NCBI GenBank assembly: GCA_003290165.1
Contig: QNQO01000596.1
Span: 434,001 to 498,000 of the forward strand
Origin: Berberis thunbergii
Lineage: Eukaryota; Streptophyta; Magnoliopsida; Ranunculales; Berberidaceae
DNA: 64,000 bases
Direction: 5' to 3'
Within the stretch, counting starts at the first letter, position 1. Each line of letters opens with the position of its first letter. Under the pieces are notes generated by a model that was not told the origin of the DNA, made no database searches, and saw only the letters and a list, made by a program, of their open reading frames with translations. The position numbers and the translations under genes were made by a program. Below, in pieces: positions 1 to 11,846 of this stretch.

Positions 1-1
1 A

Positions 2-730
2 AGGGGCCGTTGTATTTTCACAATTGTATTTGAGGACTGGGTACCATCAGATGGGTGTTGAAGAGCAGAGCATACCTCTGACGGCATTTCAGACTCGGTA
101 TGGGTTATATGAATTTCTGGTCATGCCCTTTGGATTGACCAATGCTCCTACTTTCTTTATGAATTTGATGAACAATATTTTTTGACCGTACCTTGATAAA
201 TTTGTTATTATTTTCATTGATGATATTATGGTATATTTCTGAAACATGGAGGACCATCGAGAGCATTTGAAAGTAGTGTTGCAGACTTTAAGATATCACA
301 AGCTGTATGATAAATTTAGTGTCACTTTTGGGAGAAAGATGTGAGATTTCTTGGGCATGTGATTTCTAGCAAAGGGATAGCGGTCGATCCTGACAAAGTT
401 GCAGCAATTAAATAATGGAAACAACCCACTAATGTCAGTGAAATTCGGAGTTTCTTAGGGTTGGCTGGATATTATAAGAGGTTTATTGAGAATTTTTCGT
501 TGATTGCAGCACCTTTGACGAGTCTGACTCGAAAGGATGTCGAGTTTATATGGACTCAAAACTGTGAGACTGCATTTCAAGAGTTGAAGCAAAGGTTGAC
601 TACAGCTCTGATTTTAATCATTCCCACTCGTGGGGGGAAGTTAGTGGTGCTTACAAATGCTAGCAGAACAGGTTTTGGATGTGTTTTGAATCAAGATCAT
701 AAAGTAGTTTTTACGCTTTTAGGCAGTTAA
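2..730 (+). pseudogene. Reverse transcriptase fragment of the chromovirus
   Basis: Translating all frames gives the conserved segments GYHQM, T(A)FxTRYGx[12 protein letters not shown], then the active-site block FIDDI (about 216-230), all typical of Ty3/gypsy reverse transcriptase. A stop falls immediately after the NNIF block, another follows the active-site block, and the frame shifts around 340. From 461 one frame is open ([16 protein letters not shown], then the RNase H hinge with [12 protein letters not shown]) and ends at a stop at 728-730. The enzyme would copy element RNA into DNA, but this copy cannot encode it. The 5' part is cut by the window edge. Confidence 0.88.
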
Positions 731-1414
731 AGCCACATGAGAGGCGACACGCTATTGTAATTAGTAGCTGTGGTTTTTGCTTTAAAAATATGGAGGCATT
801 ATTTGTATGGAGAGAAATTTGAATTGTATATTGATCACAAAAACTTAAAGCATCTATTTTCACAACGAGATTTAAACATGAGGCAGCAAAGGTGGATTGA
901 GTTCAATAGTAGTTATGATTTTGAAATCCTTTACCATCCAGGCAAAGGGAATGTGGTGGCGGATGCTCTTAGCAGGCAACATAATGTGTTGACCGCTCTA
1001 ATGGTACAAGAGTGGAAGATTCTCGAGGTTATTGCAGCTCATGATGTTTTGACTATTCCGCATACTAGAGGAGCTTATGTTTGCAGTTTGATAGTGAAAC
1101 CTAACCTGATTACTTGGGTCATTTTAGTGCAGCACACTGACCCATTCATCATGAACAAAATGAATGATTTGATAGTTGATACGTTGGATGACTGCCCTAC
1201 TGATTGGTCAGTTGACATAAATGGAGGATTGCGATTTCATGGTAGACTACCAGATATTTCAGTGTTAATGGAGATTATGGATGAGGCTCATCGTTCTAAA
1301 TTTACTATTCATCCAGGGGGTACGAAGATGTACCACGATTTGATAAGAAGTTTTTGGTGGGAAGGCATGAAACGAGATATTGGGGAATATGTCTCTCACT
1401 GTTTCACTTGTTAG
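731..1414 (+). pseudogene. RNase H and integrase zinc-finger fragment of the chromovirus
   Basis: The frame open from 770 begins with the RNase H blocks ALKIWRHYLYG and DHKNLKHLF, followed by RQQRWIEF and HPGKGNVVADALSRQ, the standard RNase H end of Ty3/gypsy pol. About 120 residues later comes an integrase HHCC finger: H in HRSKF, H in IHPGG, then YHDLIRSFWWEGMKRDI and C-F-T-C. A stop directly follows the last cysteine (1412-1414). In the family this finger binds the cDNA ends. The upstream junction with the reverse transcriptase frame needs a frame change, so this is dead pol. Confidence 0.9.
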
Positions 1415-1495
1415 CAAGTGAAAGTGGAACACTAGAGGTTGTCTAGTTTATTACAGCCTCTAGAAATACCCATGTGAAAGTGGGAACACATTTCG

Positions 1496-2525
1496 ATGGA
1501 TTTTGTTAATGGTTTAGCTAGATCTCGGAGGGGTAATGAGTCAATTTGGGTTATTGTTGACCGTTTGACTAAGTGTGCACATTTTATCCCCATTGGTGCA
1601 TCTCGTAATTCTGACAAGTTAGCTGCTATGTATATCCGAGAAGTGGTAAGGTTGCATAGTGTTCCTATTACCATTGTGTTAGATAGAGATCCATTGTTTA
1701 CATCGGCATTTTGGGGAAGTTTTCAACGTGCTATGGGTACTACCTTGGCTATGAGCACTGCGTATCATCCACAGATTGACGGGCAGACTGAGTGGGTAAA
1801 TCAGATTTTAGAGGATATGTTACGAGCTTGCATCATGGATTTTGGTGGTAGTTGGGAGGATCATTTACCGTTGGTGGAGTTCTCGTACAATAATAGTTAT
1901 CAATCGAGCATTGGCATGACACCCTTTGAGGCTTTGTATGGTAGGCCGTGTAGATATCCTAGTTGTTGGGCAGAGGTAGGTGATACAATATTGTCAGGGC
2001 CAGAGATTGTTAGGGAGACTACAGGGAAGATTGAGATTATTCAGGGAAGGATAAAAACTGCTCAGAGTAGACAGAAGAGCAATGTAGATCAAAAGCAAAA
2101 GAGTGTAGTGTTTGTGGTTGGTGATTTAGTTTTTCTCAAGGTGTCTCCCATACGAGGTGTGATGAGATTTGGCAAGAAAGGGAAGTTGAGCCAACAGTAT
2201 ATTAGGTCGTTCGAGATTGTCGAATGTGTTAGTCACTTAGCTTACAAACTTGCATTGTCGCCCAATTTGTCGATGATTCATGATGTATTTTCATGTTTCA
2301 ATGTTGAGGAAATGTGTGAAAGACCCAACTCAGATTGTTCAACCTATCGCTATTGAACTTAATGAGGATTTGATTTATACAATTGGGCCGGTGATGATAA
2401 TTGATCGTGACATGAAGCAAGTACGACGTAAGAAAATCAACTTAGTCAAAGTTCAGTGGAGCGAAAAGGATAACGATGTCAACCGGGAGTTGGAGGACAA
2501 AGTAAAGCAAATGCACCCAGAATGA
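1496..2525 (+). pseudogene. Integrase core and C-terminal region of the chromovirus
   Basis: The open frame 1496-2356 starts with MDFVNGL and shows the integrase core landmarks: IWVIVDRLTKCAHF with the first catalytic Asp, LDRDPLFTSAFW with the second, and AYHPQIDGQTE with the Glu. NNSYQSSIGMTPFEALYGRPCR then VGDLVFLKVSP and MRFGKKGKL follow. Around 2280-2320 the meaningful frame changes to the one open until 2525 (VSMLRKCV, IDRDMKQVRRKKINLVKVQWS), so one frameshift splits core and tail. The tail resembles the chromo-type end of Tekay elements. I cannot confirm a complete chromodomain. Confidence 0.92.
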
Positions 2526-2547
2526 TTTGCCTAACCCTTATACTACC

Positions 2548-2583
2548 AAATCTCGGGAAGAGATTCTTTTGAGGTGTGTATAT
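2548..2583 (+). other. Polypurine tract region before the 3' LTR
   Basis: The stretch from about 2548 (CCAAATCTCGGGAAGAGATT and what follows) up to TGTAATACCC matches the layout found before Tekay-type LTRs: a purine-rich primer site for plus-strand synthesis directly upstream of TG. It is slightly degenerate. Confidence 0.65.
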
Positions 2584-3200
2584 TGTAATACCCGCCAAAT
2601 CACTTACCAATATAATGTTACTATCTTAGTAATTAATAATATTTATTTATTGGTAATATTTGTTAATTGGCAATAGTTACAAATATTTATATATTTTATG
2701 ATTTTAATTTAGGACCTAGGTCTAGGTTGGTGATGGGAATAAGAGGAGTGATGGTTGTGTTTAGCTAAAGAAAACCCTAATTAAAAACTCATTTAAAAGA
2801 AACTCTAGCCTTTATTTCTCTTCAGATACACACAGAAGAAAAGGAAAAACCTACGTAGGGGAAAAAAAGAGGGAGGCGATAAAAGAAGAATTTTTGCTCA
2901 AACTTTGGGATTTTTGCAAAAATGGTGAGTTAAACTCTATTGTACACTCCACTTGTGATTTGATTACTCCTCCATCTCTATTTTTTTTTTTTGGTATAAT
3001 TGTTGTTGTTTTAGTATTATAATTTATGATGCACTTTTTACAAGTCCTAATAATTAGTGTATAAAATATGTTATATGTAAATAGCACATGCACAAAAGTG
3101 GAGTTTGGGTGGATTGATAATGTAGTAATGAAGGTAAAGGTTATAAGAAATCAAATGAGTTGATTTATGATCGCTGAAAAGGGTTAAAAAAGAGGGGGGG
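2584..3200 (+). repeat. Start of chromovirus 3' LTR (unique part)
   Basis: The LTR begins with TGTAATACCC at 2584, right after the polypurine tract. Within it lie an AT-rich part, an AAAACCCTAATTAAAAACTC stretch and GGTGAGTTAAACTCTA near 2922, a context common in this LTR class. The 3' end of the LTR could not be fixed: the sequence runs into the three-copy array described next, and no second LTR copy is in the window for comparison. Confidence 0.6.
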
Positions 3201-3813
3201 ATTCCAAAAAAGAAAGAAAAAAAAAGGGCTGTATGATGTTGACAAAAAAAAAAAGAAGGGTGCTATTGTGATGTTGACTCTTGTGATGCCTCTACAAGGG
3301 AAACGCAAGTTAAATTGGTGGGGTCCATAAGGGTTAAAAAAAGAAGAAGAAGGGGGATCTTTGTTGTTCATGAATCACATGTGGTTACTAACATCACATG
3401 CTCTTATATAACCATTCTACCACATAATGTCATTCTATCACAGTCTTATATGCCATTCTATCATATAATCTTATATGGACAGTCTGTAAATCAACATGAA
3501 CTTACGTGGTAGTTATATCTTTGTTATGCACATGAGCAATATATTCCAAATACAGGTTAGAGATTTTGTTATTATATAAAAAAAGGGGTAAGAGTACACA
3601 TCACCATAATTATTAAACACCATAAAAAGTTGTAGTCATAGTGTTATTGTAAGTGAATTTTTACTGGATTCACCTGCTGTAAATCAAAACAAATAGTTGT
3701 TGTTATTTGCAATGTTTTTCATGTGTTATTATTCACCATGTCATAGTCATTGTATTCATAAATATAAATATTTAGTAGTGCTCTTTTCCACAACTTCGAA
3801 GAATATTTTTTTG

Positions 3814-3920
3814 TATACAGACTTGCTTGTATACGTGTGATATAAATTTTGGGTATGCAGACTTGCTTGTATACGTGTGATATAAATTTTGGGTATGCAG
3901 ACTTGCTTGCATATTGGTAC
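3814..3920 (+). repeat. Minisatellite of about 42 bp inside the tandem unit
   Basis: The motif CAGACTTGCTTGTATACGTG plus GATATAAATTTTGGGTAT is present three times here but only twice in the corresponding parts of the second (about 5320) and third (about 6745) units. It is a nested repeat with copy-number variation between the large units. Confidence 0.85.
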
Positions 3921-6900
3921 GTCGTTCCATGTGAATTCGGTAGTATGTGTAGTATTTACGTAATACTTGCCAGGTATCGAACTTCAGGTGAGATGACATG
4001 ACACTCGATGTGGCACTACACTTGGGTCATGTACACTCTGAGTGGCTTCGATGGCAAGGGAGGCACACTTGGGTGAGGTTTGTTCGCCACAGGAGGAGAG
4101 TGCGATTGTTGAAAATAAACTAAACATTAGGAAAATAAAAAATCCTTGAATTAATCATAACATGAAAATGTGCATGGATTATTTTAGCATGTATTAGGTT
4201 AGCATTGAAGGAAGAAACTAATAGCTCATTTGATTCTCGAATGAGAACTACCTGACTTCCTTAAGGCGCAATGCATATTTTTTTTAGGATATTTAATTGT
4301 CTAGTTGTGACATAATTTGTAAGTTTGCTCACACAAGTATTAATATATTGTTCCAAATTTTGTATTGTTTTACAAATTTAGGTGCATTCTTAATGAGTGT
4401 AGCCCCAGAGACTTATTAGGGTTAATTGGAGCACAAAGGTGGTATTAGCTACGTGGGGATAGCTGAGGATTCGACATGTTTTTAGATCTTGCGTTTATTA
4501 TTTTTCCGAGGTAATAAGATTTAGGAATCAGCTAATAATGCTTAGATATTTTTTTAGTCAAAGATTTATTTGGGGATTGATTAATGTAATTTTTTTTATG
4601 ATTTAGATTGAGGTTTGGGTTTATAATTGTAGACCTCATTTTGAGAGTAAGAATTTTGAAAAAAGAAAAAAAAAAAGGGCTATATGATGTTTACAAAAAA
4701 AAAGAGGGGTGTTATTGTGATGTCTCTATAAGGGAAAAACGAAGGGGGTGGGGGGTTGATATTTATAAGTTAGGAACTATGTGATGTTGACGCAAGTTAA
4801 ATTGGTGGGGTTCATAAGGGTTAAATAAAAATAAATAAAAAAGAAGAAGAAGAAAGGGGATCTTTGTTGTTCACGAATCACATGTGGTTACTAACATCAC
4901 ATGCTCTTATATACCCATTCTACCACATAATGTCATTCTATCATAGTCTTATATGCCATTCTATCATATAATCTTATATGGACAGTTTATAAATCAATAT
5001 GAACTTATTTGGTAGTCATATCTTTGTTATGCACATGAGCAATATATTCCAAATACAGGTTAGAGATTTTGTTATTATATAAAAAAAAAGGGTAAGAGTA
5101 CACACCACCATAATTATTAAACACCATAAAAAGTTGCAGTCATGGTGTTATTGTAAGTGAATTTTTACTGGATTCACCTGCTGTAAATTAAAACAAATAG
5201 TTGTTGTTATTTGCAATGTTTTTCATGTGTTATTATTCACCTTGTCATAGTCATTGTATTCACAAATATAAATACTTAGTAATGTTCTTTTCCACAACTT
5301 CGAAGAATATTTTTTTGTATACAGACTTGCTTGTATAAGTGTGATATAAATTTTGGATATGCAGACTTGCTTGCATATCGGTACGCCGTTCCATGTGAAT
5401 TCGGTAGTACATGTAGTATTTAGGTAATACTTGCCAGGTATCGAACTTCAGGTGAGATGACATGACACTCGATGTGACACCTCATTTGGGTCATGTACGC
5501 TCTGAGTGGCTTCGATGGCAAGGGAGGCACACTTGGGTGAGGTGTGTTCGGCACAGGAGGAGAGTGCGATTGTTGAAAATAAACTAAAAATTAGGAAAAT
5601 AAAAAAATCCTTGAATTGATCATAACATGAAAATGTGCATAGATTATTTTAGCATGTATTAGGTTAGCGTTGAAGGAAGAAACTAACAGCTCATCTTCCC
5701 TAAGGTGCAATGCATATTTTTTTAGGATATTTAATTGTCTAGTATAATTTGTAAGTTTGCTATACCAGTATTATTATATTGATCCAAATTTTGTATTGTT
5801 TTACAAATTTAGGTGCATTCTTAATGAGCGTAGCCTCAGAGACTTATCAGGGTTAATTGGAGCGCAAAGGTGGTATTAGCTGTGTGGCGATAGCTGAGGA
5901 ATTGACACGTTTTTAGATCTTGAGTTTATTATTTTTCCAAGGTAATAAGATTTAGGAATCAGCTATTAATGCTCAGATTTTTTTTAGTCAGATTTATTTG
6001 GGGATTGATTAATGTATTTTTTTTTATGATTTAGATTGTGGTTTGGGTTTATAATTGTAGACCTCATTTTGAGAGGAAGAATTTTGAAGAAAGAAAAAAA
6101 AAAGGGGTGCTATTGTAATGTCTCTGTAAGGGGAAAAAGAGGGGGGGGGGGGGGGGGGGAATGGCTATTGTGAAGTTGATATTTGTAAGATAGGAACTAT
6201 GTGATGCTGACGCAAGTTAAATTGGTGGGGCTCATAAGGGTTAAATAAAAAAATAAGTAGAAGAAGAAGAAAGGGTATCTTTGTTGTTCATGAATCACAT
6301 GTGGTTACTAACATCAGATGCTCTTATATACCCATTCTACCTCATAATGTCATTCTATCATAGTCTTATATGCCATTTTATCATATAATCTTATATGTAC
6401 AGTCTGTAAATCAACATGAACTTATGTGGTAGTCATATCTTTGTTATGCACATGAGCAATATATTCCAAATATAGGTTAGAGATTTTGTTATTATATTAA
6501 AAAAAAAAAAAAAAAAGTAAGAGTACACACCACCATAATTATTAAACACCATAAAAAGTTGCAGTCATGGTGTTATTGTAAGTGAATTTTTACTAGATTC
6601 ACCTGCTGTAAATTAAAACAAATAGTTGTTGTTATTTGCAATGTTTTTCATGTGTTATTATTCACCTTGTCATAGTCATTGTATTCACAAATATAAATAC
6701 TTAGTAATGCTCTTTTCCACATCTTCGAAGAATATTTTTTTGTATACAGACTTGTTTGTATACGTGTGATATAAATTTTGGGTATACAGACTTGCTTGCA
6801 TATCGGTACGCCGTTCCATGTGAATTCGGTAGTACGTGTAGTATTTACGTAATACTTGCCAGGTATCGAACTTCGGGTGAGATGACATGACACTCGATGT

Positions 6901-7475
6901 GGCACCTCACTTGGGTCCTATACGCTCTGAGTGGCTTCGATGGCAAGGGAGACACACTTGGGTGAGGTGTGTTCGGCACAGGAGGAGAGTGTGATTGTTG
7001 AAAATAAACTAAAAATTAGGAAAATAAAAAAATCCTTGAATTGATCATAACATGAAAATGTGCATAGTTTATTTTAGCATGTATTAGGTTAGCATTGAAG
7101 GAAGAGACTAACAGCTCATTTGATTCTCGAATGAGAACTACCTGTCCTCTTTAAGGTGCAATGCATATTTTCTTTAGGATATTTAATTGTCTAGTTGTGA
7201 CATAATTTGTAAGTTTACTCGCACCAGTATTAATATACTGATCCAAATTTTGTATTGTTTTACAAATTTAGGTGCATTCTTAATGAGCGTAGCCCCATAG
7301 ACTTATCAGGGTTAATTGGAGCACAAAGGTGGTATTAGCTGCGTGGCGATAGCTGAGGATTCGACACGTTTTTTGATCTTGCATTTATTATTTTTCCAAG
7401 GTAATAAGATTTAGGAATCAACTATTAATGCTCAGATTTTTTTTTAGTCAAAGATTTATTTGGGGATTGATGAAT

Positions 7476-7500
7476 GTATATATATATATATATATATATT
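7476..7500 (+). repeat. (TA)n microsatellite
   Basis: An uninterrupted TA dinucleotide run near the end of the third large unit, where the first two units have a T-run instead. Confidence 0.9.
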
Positions 7501-7679
7501 ATGATTTAGATTGTGGTTTGGGTTTATAATTGTAGACCTCATTTTTAGAGGAAGAATTTTGAAGAAGATTATTATTTTATTTATTGACTCATGACCGTAC
7601 CATTTAATTTGTTCATGTCGTGCCTCGATTTTTGGACAATCTATTAATTTATATTGTTTAAAAATCGGGGCACACTTCA

Positions 7680-8513
7680 TTTATATGTCGTTTGCATTTG
7701 TAACTACATGTAAGTAGACTATTTTCGTAAATGGTAAGTTGATAGAACATTATTTCATAAATGGGGTTTTAATAGAAAATTATTTTGGTGTTATTACAAG
7801 CCTTTATGCTAATCGAGATAGAGGACTATTTGCAATGGTACAAAAATGTTCGCAGGAACATCGGTAACAATGTTTATTTGGACTTTTTGATGAGAACAAC
7901 AAACACTTGGAACTTCAACAGTTGAAACATATATTGTTCAAGCCCGAATATGAATATGATATAATCACAATGTAGTGATGGTTAAATCAATGATGTTCCC
8001 TATATCAATTAAAACTCTCTCTGACACAAAGTTGTGACAATCACATTTTGTGATGGTTAAAATTAACCATGTTCGCATCTATCAAAAGTCTCGGACACGA
8101 GGTTGGATCAGTCAAATTGTTGTAAAACAGAAAAGTGATATTCATGTTATTTACTACAACAATAGTTACCACCTTTCTCATTATCACTATTACCATTATC
8201 ACCATTGCCATTGATTTATTTGATTTTCATTTTGAGTTTATATAGTTATTACAAAACCCTGAATACGCAAAAATTAAATAAATTTTGGGTACGAAGAATA
8301 AAACGTAAAGGTTTGGGGTTTGAAGAAAAATGTAAGAGGTTTGGGATTTGGAATTGTGATAAAAATTAAAGAGGTCTGGGTTTCAGAAAAGTCACAAGGT
8401 TTGTCATTAACCCCATTATTTTGGATTCGTTCCCTACATATCAAAAGTTGACTTGGGATTTTTCAACTTGGGGCTTACACATAAAAAATTTGGGGTCTAA
8501 ATAAGATTACCCT
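7680..8513. mobile_element. Truncated TIR transposon (same family as 11847-14811), right end intact
   Basis: The segment from about 7680 resembles 12610-12760 of the second copy (CATTTGTAACTAC, then GTTATTACA, then CTTTA). It also carries the GTGACAATCACA/TTTTGTGATGG motif (8033-8057) and AGGTTTGGGATTTGG-like text also seen near 14660. The right end GGGGTCTAAATAAGATTACC (8492-8511) is the inverted complement of the left end of the other copy at 11847. No left terminus is visible, so this copy is truncated or fused with the LTR array. No transposase is recognised, so the superfamily is unknown. Confidence 0.55.
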
Positions 8514-8559
8514 TATTTTTAAATGTGCCTCTATCTAAGTTGCCAGATGATAATCATGA

Positions 8560-9630
8560 TAATCGAACCGGACCAAACTGAATGTGCAATGTAACTGACC
8601 TGAAATGAAATTGAAACTAAACTGAAAATTGACTGAATCGGAAAAAACTATTATTATATAATCGAAAAAATTAAAATATGTATCATTTCATTTTGATTTT
8701 ATTGGTTTTTCTTCAACCTAAAAATGAAAGTCGAACCGATCACTTCAGTTTCAAAAATTACAAATCAAACCAAATCGAAACCGAAATAAAACCAAACCAC
8801 ATTGGTCAATTCGGTTTAATTCAGACAGTTTAACTAGGGGTGGGCACGGACGGGATGGGACGAGATAGACCCATCCCTATCCCATCCCGTTCATACGGGA
8901 TCGGGACAGGACGGGATGAGATAAACCCCATCCCGACCTCGTCCTATCCCAAACGGGTTCGGGATGGGACGGGATCAGCGTGTTTCAAATTGACCATGCA
9001 ATTTCAATAACTAAAATAGATCTTCAGCAAATTGCATGTTCACACATAACCATGCTGAAAATGAAATAATAAACCAAAATGCAATCAACTAAACATAATG
9101 TAACCTATGCCATAATAAGCACATGAAGTTGTCATTGGAATCTCTCACAAAGTTTAATTTTCATGTATATCTATCCTTGCAAATGAGATGATACTAGGAA
9201 CCCATTAAATTGTATTATAGGTTGAGTATCCAAAGTTTTCAATTAAATCAAATGTACCCTAGTTAAATATAATTAAACAAATTGGTCTTCAAATATGAGT
9301 TGATAGCCTAACGACATTGAGAATTTTAGATGCTAAAATGTTATATGCATCAGAAAATTTGTATGGGCATCCAAATATTGCAATCATAAAATAAATAAAT
9401 ATATAAATAAATAAATAATAAATATTGAAAAATTAGTTCACGGGACGGGATTGGCGGGATTGAAAATCTCCATCCCATCCCATTCTAGATCGGGATGGGA
9501 CGAGATCGAAATGGAAATATTCAATCCCATTAAGACCCGGAAAAATCTGGACGGGACGGGAATGAGATCGCGGGATGGGATGACCACCCCTAAGTTTAAC
9601 TAGTTCGTTTTATTTTTTATTCAGCCCTAA
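8560..9630. mobile_element. Older repeat element interrupted by a hAT element
   Basis: Both sides of the hAT insertion (8560-8826 and 9601-9630) are rich in CGGTT/AACCGAA-type words. The right side ends TTCAGCCCTA, a hAT-like terminus. The left terminus is not clear. Similar CGGTT-rich text flanks another element at 29215-29400 and 30741-30810. Confidence 0.35.
8835..9592. mobile_element. Non-autonomous hAT element, 758 bp, with 8-bp target duplication
   Basis: The element starts TAGGGGTGGGCA and ends CCACCCCTA, and is flanked by an identical 8-bp direct repeat AGTTTAAC at 8827-8834 and 9593-9600. An 8-bp duplication plus TAGGG-type termini is the hAT signature. The subterminal parts consist of repeated GGGATGGGACGGGA words in both orientations, and the centre is AT-rich. 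There is no transposase frame. The same family is at 23808-24518 in the opposite orientation. Confidence 0.92.
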
Positions 9631-10754
9631 TAGTGCATTGGTTAAGATCTATTTATGTCATTAATTGCCGAACCCTATACACAAATTTTATTTTGAGTAC
9701 AACTACATATACATCATGGAGCTTGCACGCATATGGATTGCTTACACTATTAAAGACCTAGTTTTACGCCGAATGGAATCAACTTAGCATCACTAAGTCG
9801 ACCAAATCCATAGTCTATTTAACAATTATTTGGAATTTATTTTCTTATGAATATGTGTTGGACCGGTTTTTCATATTCATGCGGTTCAAAATTTTCAAAA
9901 ACCGAAAAGCAACTATATACTAAAGATGTTTAGTTTATTTTGTCAATTCATTTGATATTTTGTAGACCTTTATAACATTTGTTGATGTTGCACGTGAGAT
10001 TCTAATTGAAAACAACCATTAGTATAATGGCTTAATAATCAACTTGACGCTAGTGAAACATGGTCCTAGCTAGAGTTTTTGGTTGCATCAGCATTTGGGT
10101 ACCCTAATATAGTCCAAACCCTTACCATAATCTCTTTACTAAATGAATCAAATATTAAAGGTATAAGTCTTGGATGGCTAACCCTACAATAATCAAGGCC
10201 AATATGTCATCGAATGTTACATATCACATGGTAAAAGTTACTTTAAACAATTTATCATGAGAAAATAATACACACTATGATTTCACAAAAGTCCAGCTCT
10301 AAAATTATAACATGAAATCTCACTATAACATTGCACAAGGATTGTGATTTCGTTTTTCAAGTTAATTTCGGTACCTTGATTTTAAGAAATATTTCGTGAA
10401 ATGTTTCGTTTTGTATAGAAAAAACGTAAAAATTTCAGTTGTGATTTTACATTTAACAATATAAGTTATGCATTTTAAATTCTTAAATACTACATAAAAA
10501 GTCTCACACCACTCATAGTGTCATACAGACTACATATTACATAAAAATCAATTAAATAACTAACTTTTGATAATAAAATAACATTATAGCATGTAAAAAT
10601 ATATGGAGATTAAAATATTTATTTCTTTTCTTAGGAAAATTTCAACATATTTCATATTTCAAAAGTGATTTCGGTAACTTCAAAATAGGAAATATTTCGT
10701 GAAATTTCTACATATTTCGAGAAATTACATTAAATAAAAGAACTATTATATAAT
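9631..10754. other. Intergenic, no gene seen
   Basis: AT-rich sequence without a supportable coding region. Between about 10340 and 10735 short words such as GAAATATTTCGTGAAAT recur in both orientations, suggesting a decayed MITE-like repeat whose ends I could not define. Confidence 0.5.
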
Positions 10755-11260
10755 GGGAGTTGCTACGTGTACCTGACTATTTTGTTCGATTGCACCAACT
10801 CTTTGTTACACTGGTATTTTGGAATGTTTCGACTTTGTTGTATCAACTTAAAGCATGTAACACCAACTTATAATTTTCATTAATAAAATTATTTGGTGGT
10901 GAAATTTTCTCATTTGGGAATTTGAATGAAAAAATAAAAAAATTATCAGCAATGGAAGGTTTAACAAAACCAATACATATAACAGATAAAAAATAAAAAA
11001 AAATGTAAATCAATACATCATTTTTAAAATTGTTGCAACTATAAAATCACATTTGATAAAAATTGCATTTAAAATCTAAATAATCCTACATCCAAAAATT
11101 CACAAAGTCCCAATCAACAACATGAGTAATGTTCTTGTCTTCATGATTTGTTTTAAGGTTAATAAAATGTGGTTGGGTACACCAAATAATTTTTAAAAAT
11201 TAAAACTAAATTATAGAGTTAGGGATATCAAGCCAAACAGTCGGGTACATGTAACTCCCT
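10755..11260. mobile_element. MITE with about 24-bp terminal inverted repeats
   Basis: The left end GGGAGTTGCTACGTGTACCT and the inverted right end AGGGAGTTACATGTACCCGA match over roughly 24 bases with few mismatches (506 bp in total). The interior is AT-rich and non-coding. A convincing target-site duplication was not found, so the superfamily is open. Confidence 0.7.
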
Positions 11261-11846
11261 AAATAATTTGCGAATTAAAAGACTGTATCCTCAAGTTTTG
11301 TCGAGCCATGGGTCTAGGTTCAAGTCTTGACTATTGCTTGAGTTAAGAGCTAGGTTGGCATTTGATTTCAACGAATTGGCCCTTGTTGGCTACTAATTTG
11401 TTCATGATAGTAACTACCAAAGTATTTGATTGATGTTAAAAAGTATCAATCTACCCATGGATCACTTAGGCAACTAATCATCCAAACTTGGGCTAGACGC
11501 CATCATAACATGTCATCTCCCCCGCACAACCTCCAGGTGTCACACTAGGTTTTTTTTTAAAAAATTTTATTTGTTTATTTTAAATCATTGAAATTTGTTG
11601 AATACATGCTCAATTGATCCATACAAACATATTAACATAAAATTCTACCAGATGCGATAATCGATAGTTGACGGACAAAATTTAAAATATTTCTTATATG
11701 TACATTGTATTCTAAAGGCTTCTAACACAATATACTACATTGGACCCATTATGAACAAGCAATTGGCTAAATATATATCCATATGAATAAAACGACCTAA
11801 ATTGATCTACGTTAAGTTAAGACTATCTATCGACTAAAATAAAATA
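11261..11846. other. Intergenic, no gene seen
   Basis: AT-rich sequence with no recognisable gene or clear repeat. Confidence 0.5.

Larger units (their letters stand above)
1..2583 (+). mobile_element. Ty3/gypsy chromovirus (Tekay/Del-like), 3' half of internal region, decayed
   Basis: Domain order is reverse transcriptase, RNase H, HHCC zinc finger, integrase core and a C-terminal region, followed by a polypurine tract and an LTR start. This is the Ty3/gypsy order. The window begins inside reverse transcriptase, so gag, protease and the 5' LTR lie outside. Several stop codons and frame changes (for example near 183, 240, 340, 730, 1414 and 2300) show the copy is inactive. The chromovirus (Tekay/Del) assignment is inferred from the integrase C-terminal wording (HDVFxVSMLRKCV, then VKVQW) and from the LTR start TGTAATACCC. 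Confidence 0.9.
3200..7562 (+). repeat. Three-copy tandem array of about 1.45 kb units, probably within an expanded LTR
   Basis: Three head-to-tail copies are visible, roughly 3207-4666, 4667-6092 and 6093-7562. Each starts with an A/G-rich stretch and then carries, in order: CACATGTGGTTACTAACATC (near 3376, 4880, 6297); TTCACCTGCTGTAAAT; CACAACTTCGAAGAATATTT; a GGTATCGAACTTC block; GTTGAAAATAAACTAA; GTGCATTCTTAATGAG; GGCGATAGCTGAGGA; and GTAATAAGATTTAGGAATCA. Copies differ by point changes, variable A/G homopolymers (a G run at 6133-6159) and a small deletion in copy 2 near 5690. Short open frames on the minus strand recur in each copy and are not genes. The LTR context is inferred from the upstream LTR start; the triplication itself is plain in the sequence. 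Confidence 0.88.

Noticed and set aside
3772..6905. Related minus-strand frames (starting MSSHLKFDTWQVL) recurring in each large tandem unit
   Set aside because: They recur because the DNA is triplicated, show no family resemblance, and one copy is frameshifted; not genes.
7784..7798. GTGTTATTACA as the 3' end of the long LTR (complementary to the TGTAATA start)
   Set aside because: The same wording with matching flanks occurs at 12727-12740 inside the second TIR element, and similarity continues past the putative end, so it belongs to that family rather than to the LTR.
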